From: Ruegeria atlantica
Lineage (GTDB): Bacteria > Pseudomonadota > Alphaproteobacteria > Rhodobacterales > Rhodobacteraceae
Reading direction: 5' to 3'
Length of the DNA: 64,000 nt
NCBI RefSeq assembly: GCF_013032505.1
Contig: NZ_WQCG01000004.1
Coordinates: forward strand, 62,001-126,000
Shown: positions 8,622-17,047 of the stretch, piece after piece
Position numbering within the stretch: the first letter of the stretch is position 1
Layout of the letters: every line of letters begins with the position of its first letter
The notes under the pieces: model-generated
Database searches by the model: none
What the model saw: the letters and a program-made list of their open reading frames with translations, nothing else
What the model was told of the DNA's origin: nothing
Translations under genes and position numbers: made by a program

Positions 8622-8772
8622 ACGTTCTCTTTCATCCGGACTGTAACCGTCGGCTCTGGTTTCTCACCAGATCTGCTGACACCCCGCATATTGGGGCCGC
8701 TCGCGGGCTTACGGGTCGCAACCCGCATACCGCCGGTGGGGAATTTCGCCCCGCCCTGAGAACGGGCGGACC
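8622..8772 (-). promoter_or_regulatory. FMN riboswitch (RFN element) upstream of ribH
   Basis: On the minus strand the stretch contains the RFN blocks in order: GGGCGGGGCGAAATTCCCC, ACCGGCGGTATGCGGGTTG, AAGCCCGCGAGC, CAGATCTGGTGAGA, CCAGAGCCGACGGTTACAG and TCCGGATGAAAGAGAACG. The closing stem pairs the region near 8764-8772 with the one near 8622-8630. The ribH start lies about 75 bases downstream and no T-rich terminator is seen between, so control is probably translational. It also lies back to back with the paiB-like gene, whose ribosome site is 40 bp away on the other strand. Confidence 0.95.
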
Positions 8773-8820
8773 TTGCCAATGTGCGAAGGGTTCTGCAAGA
8801 GGTTTTGCAGGAGGACAGCT

Positions 8821-9450
8821 ATGCATCCCAATCCAGCATTTCGCGCGGAAGAGACTTCGCACCACATTGTCTTTGCACGGGACCGCGCGTTTGGGGTTCT
8901 GGCGATGTCGACGGACGAGGCTCCGCTGATCAGCCATGTGCCGTTTCTTCTGTCTGAGGATGGCGCGCTGGCCGAACTGCATCTTGTCAGGTCCAATCCG
9001 ATCGCCCGCATATTGAAAGACTCTAGTACAGCGCGAATCGCGGTTACTGGACCAGACGGATATGTGTCACCGGATTGGTATGGGATCGACGATCAGGTTC
9101 CGACATGGAACTATGTCGCTGTCCACCTGACCGGTCAGCTGGAGCGCCGCCCGCCTGAGGAGTTGCTGGAACTGCTTAATCGCCAGTCTGCGTTCTACGA
9201 GGCACGCTTGCGGCCCAAGCCTCCTTGGACCACCGGCAAGATGAGCCCGGACGCGTTGGACAAGATGATGCGTATGATCGTGCCGTTTCGTTTTCATGTT
9301 GAAGACATTCAAGGCACCTGGAAGCTGAATCAAAACAAGCCCGATGCAGCCCGCCTGAGCGCGGCAGACCACATGGCCAACGAGGGAATCGGGTCCGAGC
9401 TTGAAGCTCTTCAAAAGTTGATGATCGGGAGTGAGCGGGACGCCAATTGA
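8821..9450 (+). CDS. FMN-binding PaiB-like protein
   Basis: A 209-residue protein of the putative FMN-binding/PaiB family with a split-barrel flavin fold. Typical stretches are MHPNPAFR at the N-terminus, SHVPFLLSEDGALAELHLVRSNP, SPDWYGIDDQVPTWNYVAVH and, near the C-terminus, GTWKLNQNKPDAAR. Bacillus PaiB is described as a negative regulator of protease and sporulation genes, but the role in proteobacteria is unclear. The ATG at 8821 follows AGGAGGAC. It is divergent from ribH and its FMN riboswitch, a flavin-themed neighbourhood. Confidence 0.88.
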   Translation: MHPNPAFRAEETSHHIVFARDRAFGVLAMSTDEAPLISHVPFLLSEDGALAELHLVRSNPIARILKDSSTARIAVTGPDGYVSPDWYGIDDQVPTWNYVAVHLTGQLERRPPEELLELLNRQSAFYEARLRPKPPWTTGKMSPDALDKMMRMIVPFRFHVEDIQGTWKLNQNKPDAARLSAADHMANEGIGSELEALQKLMIGSERDAN

Positions 9451-9506
9451 CGGGTTTTGTTTTGCAAATGGTGCTGTAGAGTTCCGGCAATTCAGGGAGA
9501 CCGCAT

Positions 9507-10115
9507 ATGAAACTCTATTTTAGCCCCACCTCGCCTTATGTTCGTAAAGTCATGGTTTTGTTGCATGAAACAGATCAGTTGCCGGATGTTGAGCTGCTGT
9601 CAGCTGTAACGACGCCGATGTCCCCGGCCGAGTCTTTGTTGGTCAAGGCTCCGCTGACAAAAGTGCCCGCGTTAGAGCGCCCCGATGGGCCGACTCTGTT
9701 CGACAGCCGTGTTATTTGCGCATTTTTGGACTCGCGCGCGCAGGCCGGGCTTTATCAGGACGGTGCTGCGCATTGGGATGTTCTTACGCTTGAGGCGTTG
9801 GCTGATGGCATTCTGGATGCGGCGTTGCTGATTACCTATGAAGGCCGAATGCGGCCCGAAGACAAGCAATGGGATGACTGGGCCGATGCACAGTGGGACA
9901 AGATCGAACGGGCCTGCGCCGCGCTGAACCAGCGCTGGATGGCCCATCTGTCAGGACCGCTCGATATGGGGCAGGTCGCGGTGGCTTGCGCGCTGGGCTA
10001 TCTCGATTTTCGTCACGATGCTCGCGGCTGGCGTAAGGGTAACGACGCGCTGGCCGCTTGGTATGAGAAGTTTGCCGAGCGTCCCGGGATGATCGCAACG
10101 CAGCCGCCGGTCTGA
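9507..10115 (+). CDS. Glutathione S-transferase family protein
   Basis: A 202-residue protein with an N-terminal thioredoxin-fold domain MKLYFSPTSPYVRKVMVLLHE, in which the Ser or Thr after YFSP is the expected glutathione-activating position, the cis-Pro segment KVPALE, and DSRVICAFLDS. The C-terminal helical domain contains VAVACALGYLDFR. Substrate and physiological role are unknown; GSTs of this length are numerous in Rhodobacteraceae. It converges on the cytochrome c gene with a perfect hairpin in between. Confidence 0.87.
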   Translation: MKLYFSPTSPYVRKVMVLLHETDQLPDVELLSAVTTPMSPAESLLVKAPLTKVPALERPDGPTLFDSRVICAFLDSRAQAGLYQDGAAHWDVLTLEALADGILDAALLITYEGRMRPEDKQWDDWADAQWDKIERACAALNQRWMAHLSGPLDMGQVAVACALGYLDFRHDARGWRKGNDALAAWYEKFAERPGMIATQPPV

Positions 10116-10131
10116 TCCGCGATTAATGCGC

Positions 10132-10157
10132 TGGTCATTCTGGTATCAGAATGACCA
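10132..10157. terminator. Perfect hairpin between convergent GST and cytochrome c genes
   Basis: TGGTCATTCTG (10132-10142), loop GTAT, CAGAATGACCA (10147-10157): 11 perfect pairs in a 52-bp convergent interval. There is no clear T run on either side, but position and symmetry suggest a two-way terminator. Confidence 0.6.
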
Positions 10158-10167
10158 CCGAGGCCCT

Positions 10168-10611
10168 CTATTCGCTGAAAGTCGCCAGATAGGCTGCGAT
10201 GTCATCAGCGCCCTTCTTTATCTTGACGCTCATATTGGGGCGCGCGGTCTCGTCATCCAGATATTCCTGGATGAATACGATCGGGTTTTTGGAATACGTG
10301 GCAATATTCTCTTGCGTCCAAACCAGCCCTTCCTGACCCGCGCGGATCATGTCGTCGGTGAACATTCCGATGGGCAAACGCTCGCTTCCGTACAGGTAAT
10401 CTGACTCGGTTCCGGCAACGCGACCGACGACCCCGTATAGATTCGGGCCGGTGATGCCACCTTTGACCAGAACTTGGCCATCTTTGATGATTGCATGGCA
10501 AGAAGAGCAGCGTTTGTAGAGTTTTTCGCCTTTTGCCGGATCGCCGGCCGCTATTGCCTGAGGAGAAATGGCCAGCGCGAGGGTCATGGTGGTTGCAAAG
10601 AGCTTTGACAT
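10168..10611 (-). CDS. Periplasmic class I c-type cytochrome
   Basis: A 147-residue protein with an N-terminal signal peptide (MSKLFATTMTLALAISPQAIAA), then GDPAKGEKLYKRCSSCHAI with the heme-binding CSSCH. A methionine for the sixth heme ligand is likely ERLPIGMF or, nearer the C-terminus, ARPNMSVKI. The C-terminus DDIAAYLATFSE is typical of small cytochromes of the c2/c552 class. The frame is open to 10689, but the ATG at 10611 starts the signal peptide. It lies upstream of and divergent from petABC, so it may carry electrons from the bc1 complex, which is inference. Confidence 0.88.
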   Translation of the reverse strand: MSKLFATTMTLALAISPQAIAAGDPAKGEKLYKRCSSCHAIIKDGQVLVKGGITGPNLYGVVGRVAGTESDYLYGSERLPIGMFTDDMIRAGQEGLVWTQENIATYSKNPIVFIQEYLDDETARPNMSVKIKKGADDIAAYLATFSE

Positions 10612-11096
10612 AAGGGGGCGTCCTGTTGAGGTTGAGAATTCCCCGGCCATTCTTTCATGCGCGCACAAAGTGCAATCGAAATCGAGCACATCTATGTCTT
10701 TGTAAAATATCTATTTTTTATACAATATTTATCCTGCAACACATTCGCGGAAAGGGGAAATTTGCGTGGCAAAATATGGTCAGGATATTGCGATCTGATG
10801 CTCTGAATCCGGTTCGCGAGCTGATCGCGGGGTTGAACTTTCGCTATGATCGCGCAAACCGAATCACATTGAACCCGATTGTCCTTCAATGGCGGACTTT
10901 CCTGCTTAAACCTGTCCAAAACTTGAAAAATTGCCTTATGTTTGTGACATGAATGCCCGGTTGTGACGTACTGCGCGCCTATGACCGCTGGACGAACGGA
11001 TTTCTCCCAGCTAGATAGCCGCGATGAGACACCGCATTCGTGCGGTGCGCGAGCTATTTGCCCGTACGCGGGCGCCAGAAAACCGGAGAAAACCTC
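10612..11096. other. Divergent intergenic region upstream of petA and the cytochrome c gene
   Basis: About 485 bp without a credible gene. It is A+T-rich around 10690-10770 and must hold the promoter of petABC and, on the other strand, that of the cytochrome c gene. I do not assert specific -35/-10 boxes. A long minus-strand open frame across petA and this region is an antisense shadow of petA. Confidence 0.6.
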
Positions 11097-11681
11097 GTGT
11101 CCCACGCAGAAGACCACGAAGGCACTCGCAGAGACTTCCTCTATTACGTCGCTGGCGGCGCAGGTGTCGTTGCGACGGGTGCAGCCGTATGGCCCCTGAT
11201 CAATCAAATGAACCCATCGGCAGACGTTCAGGCGCTGTCCTCGATCCGCGTGGATGTGAGCGGCGTTGAGCCAGGTACGCAGTTGACCGTGAAATGGCTG
11301 GGTAAACCTGTGTTTGTCCGCCACCGCACCGGTGCCGAGATCCAGGAAGCGCAGGAGCAGGACGCCGAAGGCGTTGACGCACTGCCTGATCCGCTTGCCC
11401 GCAACTTCAACTTGAGCGCGGACGCACCTGCGACCGACGCGAACCGCGTGATGCCGTCGCCTGAGGGCGAAGCTCCGGGTGCATGGATTGTTCAGATGGG
11501 TGTTTGTACGCACCTCGGCTGTGTGCCTCTGGGCGACGCCGGTGATTTTGGCGGCTGGTTTTGCCCCTGCCACGGATCGCACTATGATTTGGCCGGACGT
11601 ATCCGGAAAGGTCCCGCTCCGGAAAATCTGCCTGTTCCGCCCGCGGAATGGACTGACAACACTACCATCAAGCTCGGCTAA
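11097..11681 (+). CDS. petA: Ubiquinol-cytochrome c reductase Rieske iron-sulfur subunit
   Basis: A 194-residue Rieske protein of the cytochrome bc1 complex. The N-terminus has a twin-Arg motif ([13 protein letters not shown]), which serves as Tat signal and membrane anchor. Box I is CTHLGC (Cys137, His139, Cys142) and box II is CPCHGS (Cys156, Cys158, His159); these bind the 2Fe-2S cluster and the disulfide. The best start is the GTG at 11097, preceded by GGAG; it gives the usual length, while the upstream ATG adds 19 atypical residues. First gene of petABC, 14 bp before petB. Confidence 0.96.
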   Translation: MSHAEDHEGTRRDFLYYVAGGAGVVATGAAVWPLINQMNPSADVQALSSIRVDVSGVEPGTQLTVKWLGKPVFVRHRTGAEIQEAQEQDAEGVDALPDPLARNFNLSADAPATDANRVMPSPEGEAPGAWIVQMGVCTHLGCVPLGDAGDFGGWFCPCHGSHYDLAGRIRKGPAPENLPVPPAEWTDNTTIKLG

Positions 11682-11695
11682 GGGAGACCCAACTG

Positions 11696-13027
11696 ATGTC
11701 CGGAATTCCCCACGATCATTACGAGCCGAAGACAAACGGCGAGAAGTGGCTGAATAGCCGCCTGCCCATCGTCGGCTTGCTGTATGACACCCTGATGATC
11801 CCGACCCCCAAGAACCTGAATTGGATGTGGATCTGGGGCATAGTCCTTACGTTCTGCTTGGCGTTGCAGATTGTCACCGGTATCGTTCTGGTGATGCACT
11901 ACACCCCGCATGTTGATCTGGCATTTGCCAGTATCGAACACATCATGCGCAACGTGAATGGTGGCTACTTTATCCGCTACCTGCACATGAACGGCGCATC
12001 GCTGTTCTTTGTCGCGGTCTATATCCACATCTTCCGTGGTCTGTTCTACGGCTCGTACAAAGCCCCGCGTGAAATCACATGGATCATCGGTATGCTGATC
12101 TATCTGATGATGATGGGTACTGCCTTCATGGGCTACGTTCTGCCCTGGGGTCAGATGTCCTTCTGGGGTGCGACCGTGATCACCGGCCTGTTTGGCGCGA
12201 TCCCGTTTGTGGGCGACGCGATCCAGACCTGGCTGCTGGGCGGACCCGCAGTGGACAACGCCACGCTGAACCGCTTCTTCTCGCTGCACTATCTGCTGCC
12301 GTTCGTGATTGCAGCGCTGGTGATCGTGCACATCTGGGCCTTCCACACCACCGGCAACAACAACCCGACAGGTGTTGAAGTGCGCCGCGGTTCGAAAGCC
12401 GAGGCCGAGAAAGACACCCTGCCGTTCTGGCCCTATTTCGTGATCAAAGACCTGTTCGCACTGGCCGTGATCATGGTGGTGTTCTGGGCCGTGGTCGGGT
12501 TCATGCCGAACTATCTGGGCCACCCAGACAACTACATCGAAGCCAACCCGCTGGTCACACCTGCACATATCGTGCCTGAATGGTACTTCCTGCCGTTCTA
12601 CGCGATCCTGCGGGCCTTCACCGGTGAGGTTTGGGTCGTGCAATTCGCCAGCTTCATCACTGGTGGCATCATCGACGCCAAATTCTTTGGTGTTCTGGCG
12701 ATGTTCGGTGCGATCCTGGCGATGGCGCTGGCACCTTGGCTGGACACCTCGACTGTGCGTTCGGGCAAATACCGTCCGATGTTCAAATGGTGGTTCTATC
12801 TGCTGATCATCGATTTCTTTGCGCTGATGTGGCTGGGGGCGATGCCCGCGGAAGAGCCCTATGCGACCTTCTCGCTGATCGCGTCGGCTTATTGGTTCGC
12901 TTACTTCCTGGTGATCCTGCCGATCCTAGGTGTGATCGAAAAGCCGCTGCCGCAGCCCGACACCATCGAAGAAGACTTCAACGCGCATTATGGCAAGGCT
13001 GACGCCGAAGCCACGCCGGCCGAGTAA
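11696..13027 (+). CDS. petB: Ubiquinol-cytochrome c reductase cytochrome b subunit
   Basis: A 443-residue integral membrane protein with eight transmembrane helices and two b hemes. Diagnostic segments include [22 protein letters not shown], the Qo-site stretch [35 protein letters not shown] and [15 protein letters not shown]. It follows petA by 14 bp with GGGAGA in front of the ATG. The C-terminal tail is charged, ending ADAEATPAE, as in other alphaproteobacteria. It oxidises ubiquinol at Qo and reduces ubiquinone at Qi. Confidence 0.97.
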   Translation: MSGIPHDHYEPKTNGEKWLNSRLPIVGLLYDTLMIPTPKNLNWMWIWGIVLTFCLALQIVTGIVLVMHYTPHVDLAFASIEHIMRNVNGGYFIRYLHMNGASLFFVAVYIHIFRGLFYGSYKAPREITWIIGMLIYLMMMGTAFMGYVLPWGQMSFWGATVITGLFGAIPFVGDAIQTWLLGGPAVDNATLNRFFSLHYLLPFVIAALVIVHIWAFHTTGNNNPTGVEVRRGSKAEAEKDTLPFWPYFVIKDLFALAVIMVVFWAVVGFMPNYLGHPDNYIEANPLVTPAHIVPEWYFLPFYAILRAFTGEVWVVQFASFITGGIIDAKFFGVLAMFGAILAMALAPWLDTSTVRSGKYRPMFKWWFYLLIIDFFALMWLGAMPAEEPYATFSLIASAYWFAYFLVILPILGVIEKPLPQPDTIEEDFNAHYGKADAEATPAE

Positions 13028-13044
13028 GAAGAGGGACCGGAATC

Positions 13045-13830
13045 ATGTTCAAGAAACTTGCAATCGGTGCCGCGTTTGCTTTGGCCCTTGCGCCCGCCTC
13101 GACCTTCGCGGCAGGTGGCGGCGAACAGCACATCGAAGACTTCCACTTCTCGTTCGAAGGCCCCTTTGGCACCTGGGATCAAAACCAGCTGCAGCGCGGT
13201 CTTCAGATCTATACCGAGGTCTGCGCAGCCTGCCACGGCCTGCGCTATGTGCCTCTGCGTGATCTCGAAGCGCTGGGATATTCGGAAGAAGAAGTTATCG
13301 CCTACTCGGCGGAAAACTTCGAAGTGTTCGATCCTGAGCTGGACGATTTCCGCCCGGCAATCCCGACCGACCACTTCCCGGTCAATGACGGTGTCGGCGC
13401 ACCGGACCTGAGTCTGATGGCCAAGGCCCGCGCCGGTTTCCACGGCCCCTACGGTCTGGGGATCAACCAGCTGTTCAAAGGCATGGGTGGTGCGGAATAC
13501 ATCGCCTCGCTGCTGGACGGTTACACCGGTGAGGAAAAAGAAGAAGCAGGCACCATCCTGTATGAGAACAAGGCTTTCCCCGGAGGCTGGATCTCGATGG
13601 CGCCGCCGCTGGCTGACGATCAGGTCGAATTCGCCGATGGCCACCCGGCCACGGTCGAAGCCCTGTCCGAGGACGTTTCAGCCTTCCTGATGTGGACTGC
13701 TGAGCCGAAAATGATGGAGCGCAAATACTCTGGATTCGTCGGCGTGATCTTCCTGACGATGTTGTCAGTGCTGCTTTATCTGGTGAACAAGCGCCTGTGG
13801 GCAGGCGTCAAAGGCAAAAAGACCGTCTGA
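13045..13830 (+). CDS. petC: Cytochrome c1
   Basis: A 261-residue membrane-anchored c-type cytochrome of the bc1 complex. A signal peptide runs to about residue 23 ([11 protein letters not shown]), the heme site is CAACH (Cys60, Cys63, His64), the axial Met lies in [10 protein letters not shown], and a single C-terminal helix ([17 protein letters not shown]) anchors it. It passes electrons from the Rieske protein to soluble or membrane-bound cytochrome c. It is 17 bp downstream of petB and followed by a strong terminator, so petABC forms one operon. Confidence 0.97.
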   Translation: MFKKLAIGAAFALALAPASTFAAGGGEQHIEDFHFSFEGPFGTWDQNQLQRGLQIYTEVCAACHGLRYVPLRDLEALGYSEEEVIAYSAENFEVFDPELDDFRPAIPTDHFPVNDGVGAPDLSLMAKARAGFHGPYGLGINQLFKGMGGAEYIASLLDGYTGEEKEEAGTILYENKAFPGGWISMAPPLADDQVEFADGHPATVEALSEDVSAFLMWTAEPKMMERKYSGFVGVIFLTMLSVLLYLVNKRLWAGVKGKKTV

Positions 13831-13854
13831 TTTAGTGAATTCACTAAGAATCGG

Positions 13855-13892
13855 AGCCTCCGCACCAGCTGGTTGCGGGGGCTTCTTTTTTT
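13855..13892 (+). terminator. Rho-independent terminator of petABC
   Basis: Ten-pair stem (13855-13864 with 13874-13883, one G-T pair), loop holding CCAGCTGG, followed by CTTTTTTT. It lies 25 bp after the petC stop. Confidence 0.92.
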
Positions 13893-13958
13893 GTCTGGGT
13901 CTAGAAAACTGAAGCTAAGTCTCCAAATACCCAAAAGACTTTGCCGCAGGAGTTGTCT

Positions 13959-14420
13959 ATGGCTGATCAGATCGAAACCACAAACAAGCAGGTTGTTGTC
14001 CGACACTGGGACGGCAGCAAGAAGTACATGATGGCTCCAAATGAATATGTTGGAGTCGTTGTCGGCAAGGACGCATCCAACGGTGAGTACGTGATTTCAG
14101 ACGGTGTTATGGCTCCTGGCGGGGCGGTGCCGGATCATTATCACAAATGGGAAGATCAGACGTTCCACATCATCGAGGGTACAGTTGAAGCCAAGATCGG
14201 GAATGCATGGGTTACTGCCAGTGCGGGCGACACCATTCACTGTCCGCGCGGCGTCTCGCACTACATGAAGAACAACAGTGATCAGGCGGTGCGAATGATC
14301 AGCTATATTTTTCCGGGCGATCGCGCGGAAGAATTTATGGCAGAAACCTCCCGGCAAAATGAAACAGGCGAACTGGATTTCGAACTGATCGAGCGGGAAT
14401 TTGGCGTCGTCTACCTGTAA
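13959..14420 (+). CDS. Cupin-domain protein
   Basis: A 153-residue single-domain cupin. Metal-binding motif 1 is visible as DHYHKWEDQTFHIIEG, with His, His, Glu and His at the usual spacing, and motif 2 region as SAGDTIHCPRGVSHYMKN. The ATG at 13959 follows CAGGAG. Family function is very diverse, from dioxygenases and isomerases to sensors, and neighbours give no hint. The gene is a single unit converging on mtaB with only 17 bp between the stops. Confidence 0.82.
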   Translation: MADQIETTNKQVVVRHWDGSKKYMMAPNEYVGVVVGKDASNGEYVISDGVMAPGGAVPDHYHKWEDQTFHIIEGTVEAKIGNAWVTASAGDTIHCPRGVSHYMKNNSDQAVRMISYIFPGDRAEEFMAETSRQNETGELDFELIEREFGVVYL

Positions 14421-14437
14421 TCGAAGTGCATGAGACT

Positions 14438-15694
14438 TTAGGCTAAAAGCTGCGTTGAACCGCTGCCGGTGATTACCGCCTGAACAATTTCGCCCTCAAT
14501 CTGGGGCTTGGAGAAACGCACTTCAGTAAACTGCTCAGTCCGACCCATATGGGGGTTTTCCATCAAGATGTGATGGGTTTTGCCGACTTGGCCCTGCAGG
14601 TGTTTCTCCACCTGCGCTTCGCCTGCTGCGCGCAATTGGGCAGCGCGGCTCTTGATCACATTGCCGTTGACCTGCTGTGGAATGCGCGCGGCCGGAGTGC
14701 CTTCGCGCTTGGAATAGGGGAAGACATGAAGCCAGGTCAGATCGCACTCTGTCACCAGCTTTAGCGAATTTTCGAAATGCTCGTCCGTTTCAGTTGGAAA
14801 GCCTGCAATGATGTCGGCGCCAAAGGTCATCTCGGGGCGTAGCTTACGAGCGTCTTCAGTGAAACGAATGGCGTCATCGCGCAGGTGGCGGCGTTTCATC
14901 CGTTTCAGGATCAGGTCATCCCCGTGCTGAAGGGACAGGTGCAGATGCGGCATCAGACGCGGTTCGGTCGCGATGGCCTGCATCAGGTTCTCGTCCACTT
15001 CGATCGAGTCGATCGAGCTGATCCGCAAACGGGGCAGGTCCGGCACCAGTTTCAGAATCCGCATCACCAAATCGCCCAGTTTGGGCCCCGCCGGCAGGTC
15101 AGCCCCCCACGAAGTCAAATCAACGCCGGTTAATACGACCTCGTTGTAACCACGGTCTACTAGCCGTTTGATCTGGTCCACTACTACGCCCGCAGGAACG
15201 CTGCGCGAGTTCCCTCGGCCATAGGGAATGATGCAGAATGTGCAGCGATGGTCGCAGCCATTCTGGACCTGCACATAAGCCCGGGAGCGCGTACCAAAGC
15301 CGTCGATCAAGTGGCCCGCAGTTTCAGTCACGGACATGATGTCATCGACCTGCACCGCTTCGGTTTCGCCGATGAAATCAGCGGCCATGCCGGTCCACGT
15401 CTCGGGTTGCATCTTTTCAGTGTTGCCAATGACCGCATCGACCTCTTCCATCCGGGCAAAGGTTTCGGGCTCGGTTTGGGCCGCACAGCCGGTTACGATC
15501 AACCGCGCATCAGGGTTTTCCCGTCGCAGTTTGCGGATTTCCTGCCGGGCTTTGCGCACTGCCTCAGCCGTAACGGCGCAGGTGTTCACGATCACTGCGT
15601 CGGTCAGCCCAGCCTGCGCCGACAGCTCTTTCATCGCTTCGGTTTCATAGGCGTTCAGGCGGCAGCCCAAAGTGGTGAACTTGGGGGCACTCAT
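14438..15694 (-). CDS. mtaB: tRNA (N6-threonylcarbamoyladenosine(37)-C2)-methylthiotransferase
   Basis: A 418-residue radical-SAM methylthiotransferase that converts t6A37 to ms2t6A37 in tRNAs reading ANN codons. The N-terminal MTTase domain carries Cys11, Cys39 and Cys70 for an auxiliary 4Fe-4S cluster; the radical-SAM motif CDHRCTFC has Cys147, Cys151 and Cys154; a C-terminal TRAM-like domain follows. The motif TLGCRLNAYETEAM distinguishes MtaB from MiaB and RimO. The ATG at 15692-15694 overlaps the dapF stop (ATGA), so the two are translationally coupled. Confidence 0.93.
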   Translation of the reverse strand: MSAPKFTTLGCRLNAYETEAMKELSAQAGLTDAVIVNTCAVTAEAVRKARQEIRKLRRENPDARLIVTGCAAQTEPETFARMEEVDAVIGNTEKMQPETWTGMAADFIGETEAVQVDDIMSVTETAGHLIDGFGTRSRAYVQVQNGCDHRCTFCIIPYGRGNSRSVPAGVVVDQIKRLVDRGYNEVVLTGVDLTSWGADLPAGPKLGDLVMRILKLVPDLPRLRISSIDSIEVDENLMQAIATEPRLMPHLHLSLQHGDDLILKRMKRRHLRDDAIRFTEDARKLRPEMTFGADIIAGFPTETDEHFENSLKLVTECDLTWLHVFPYSKREGTPAARIPQQVNGNVIKSRAAQLRAAGEAQVEKHLQGQVGKTHHILMENPHMGRTEQFTEVRFSKPQIEGEIVQAVITGSGSTQLLA

Positions 15695-16533
15695 CCAAGC
15701 GTCTCCAGGAATTCCGATGTCAGCGTGCCCGAGAAGACGTGACAGGTGGGTCCGGTCATCCAGACGCCATCGTCGCGCCAATCGATCCAGATCGTACCGC
15801 CGTCCAGCTCAATTTGTACTGTGCGCCCAGTTAGGCCGCGACGTGCGGCAGCAACGGCCGTCGCGCAAGAGGATGAGCCTGACGCCAGCGTGATACCCAC
15901 GCCACGTTCCCACACACGCATACGGATATGATCGGGTCCGATCACCTGTGCGACTTGCACATTGGTGCGCTCGGGGTAGAGCGGGTGGTGCTCATAACGC
16001 GAACCGAACTCGGCCAGAGGAATGGCCTCAGCATCGTCGACAAAGAAGGTGCAGTGTGGGTTGCCCATACCGGTCGCTGTCGGTGTACCTTCGATCGGCA
16101 ATTCCAGTGTGTCGACTTCCTCTGCCAGCGGAATTTCGGCCCAATTCAATTGCGGGTGTCCCATGTTGACCGATGTCAGGCCGTTGCCAGCGTCCCGCGC
16201 GAAAAGGGTGCCGCGTTCCGTCGTCAGTGTCAGCTCGGTTTTTCCCGATTCCTGCATCAGGAAACGGGCGATGCAGCGGGTGGCGTTTCCACAGGCCGCC
16301 GAGGTGGATCCATCTGAATTATAGAACACCAGATGCGCATCCGATTCGCCGTTCTCGATGATGGCAAGCTGGTCGAAACCAACGCCGAACTGACGATGCC
16401 CGATTCCCTGTGCAAGCGCTGGGGTAATCCGCGCCAAAGACGCGCGCGCATCCACAACGACAAAGTCATTGCCCAGCCCGTGCATCTTCATGAAGGGCAA
16501 ACCAGTGTTCTTTAATCCTTGCATGGCGGGCAT
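15691..16533 (-). CDS. dapF: Diaminopimelate epimerase
   Basis: A 280-residue PLP-independent epimerase making meso-diaminopimelate for lysine and peptidoglycan synthesis. The two catalytic Cys are Cys81 in AACGNATRC and Cys223 in SSSCATAV; the usual ACGTGAC reads ASGSSSC here, keeping the catalytic Cys. The N-terminus contains FMKMHGLGNDFVVVD. The ATG at 16533 follows AGGG; the ATG nine bases later (16524) is also possible. It is coupled to mtaB, a common alphaproteobacterial pairing, and lies opposite tRNA-Lys. Confidence 0.94.
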   Translation of the reverse strand: MPAMQGLKNTGLPFMKMHGLGNDFVVVDARASLARITPALAQGIGHRQFGVGFDQLAIIENGESDAHLVFYNSDGSTSAACGNATRCIARFLMQESGKTELTLTTERGTLFARDAGNGLTSVNMGHPQLNWAEIPLAEEVDTLELPIEGTPTATGMGNPHCTFFVDDAEAIPLAEFGSRYEHHPLYPERTNVQVAQVIGPDHIRMRVWERGVGITLASGSSSCATAVAAARRGLTGRTVQIELDGGTIWIDWRDDGVWMTGPTCHVFSGTLTSEFLETLG

Positions 16534-16744
16534 ATAACCCTGCGCCCGATAGGAATCCACCCTGCGATGCAGATTCCTGAAAAAAGGGGGTTGACCCCCC
16601 TGCGCCACCTGCCTAATTAGGCCGCCTATCGGGTCGCCGGAAACACTGATTACTTTGGCGAAACGAGGTGCAATTAAGGTCTTGAACCCGGTCGGGAAAA
16701 TGACTTAAAGAGCGCCACGGATCAACAAGATCCAACAAAAGAGT

Positions 16745-16820
16745 GGGCCGTTAGCTCAGTTGGTAGAGCAACTGACTTTTAATCAGTGGGTCGCAGGTTC
16801 GAATCCTGCACGGCTCACCA
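16745..16820 (+). tRNA. tRNA-Lys (anticodon TTT)
   Basis: A complete 76-nt tRNA with encoded CCA. The acceptor stem pairs GGGCCGT with ACGGCTC; the D-arm GCTCAGTTGGTAGAGC, anticodon stem-loop CTGACTTTTAATCAG (anticodon TTT) and T-arm GCAGGTTCGAATCCTGC are all intact. Its 3' part serves as an attachment site: a near-identical copy lies at 30928-30981. Confidence 0.97.
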
Positions 16821-16823
16821 CTT
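16770..16823 (+). repeat. Left attachment-site copy (3' part of tRNA-Lys)
   Basis: Covers the anticodon arm to three bases past the CCA. Its last 38 bp (16786-16823) are identical to 30944-30981, and the preceding 16 bp match with three transitions. A 3' tRNA end repeated some 14 kb away in the same orientation is the usual mark of site-specific integration. Confidence 0.9.
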
Positions 16824-17047
16824 TTTCGAATAACTTATGTCGCTCTGCGTTCGCGTGGAAAAAGTAAAGAACTTATGTGCAGACTGTTGTTCGGCACGTG
16901 GGTTTTTGCGTGGTTGCCCAAGCGCCATGATATCTTTGAAAAATTTCAGAATCGGGAAACACACCCACGATCTATTCCTCGAAAAGCAACTTGGGAAAAC
17001 ACGCCTGATCTTGACAACAAATTCATCCGGCCCAGTTTCGCAAGGCG

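Noticed and set aside
10692..11735. Long minus-strand open frame (347 codons) opposite petA
   Set aside because: It is antisense to the certain petA gene and the divergent promoter, has no family resemblance, and arises from GC-biased codon use.
11678..12643. Minus-strand open frame of 321 codons opposite petB
   Set aside because: His/Gln/Asp-rich shadow of petB; no ribosome site or domain.
16824..17047. Integrase or excisionase next to tRNA-Lys
   Set aside because: The open frames here are short and lack recombinase motifs (no R-H-R-Y pattern); none was found anywhere in the island.
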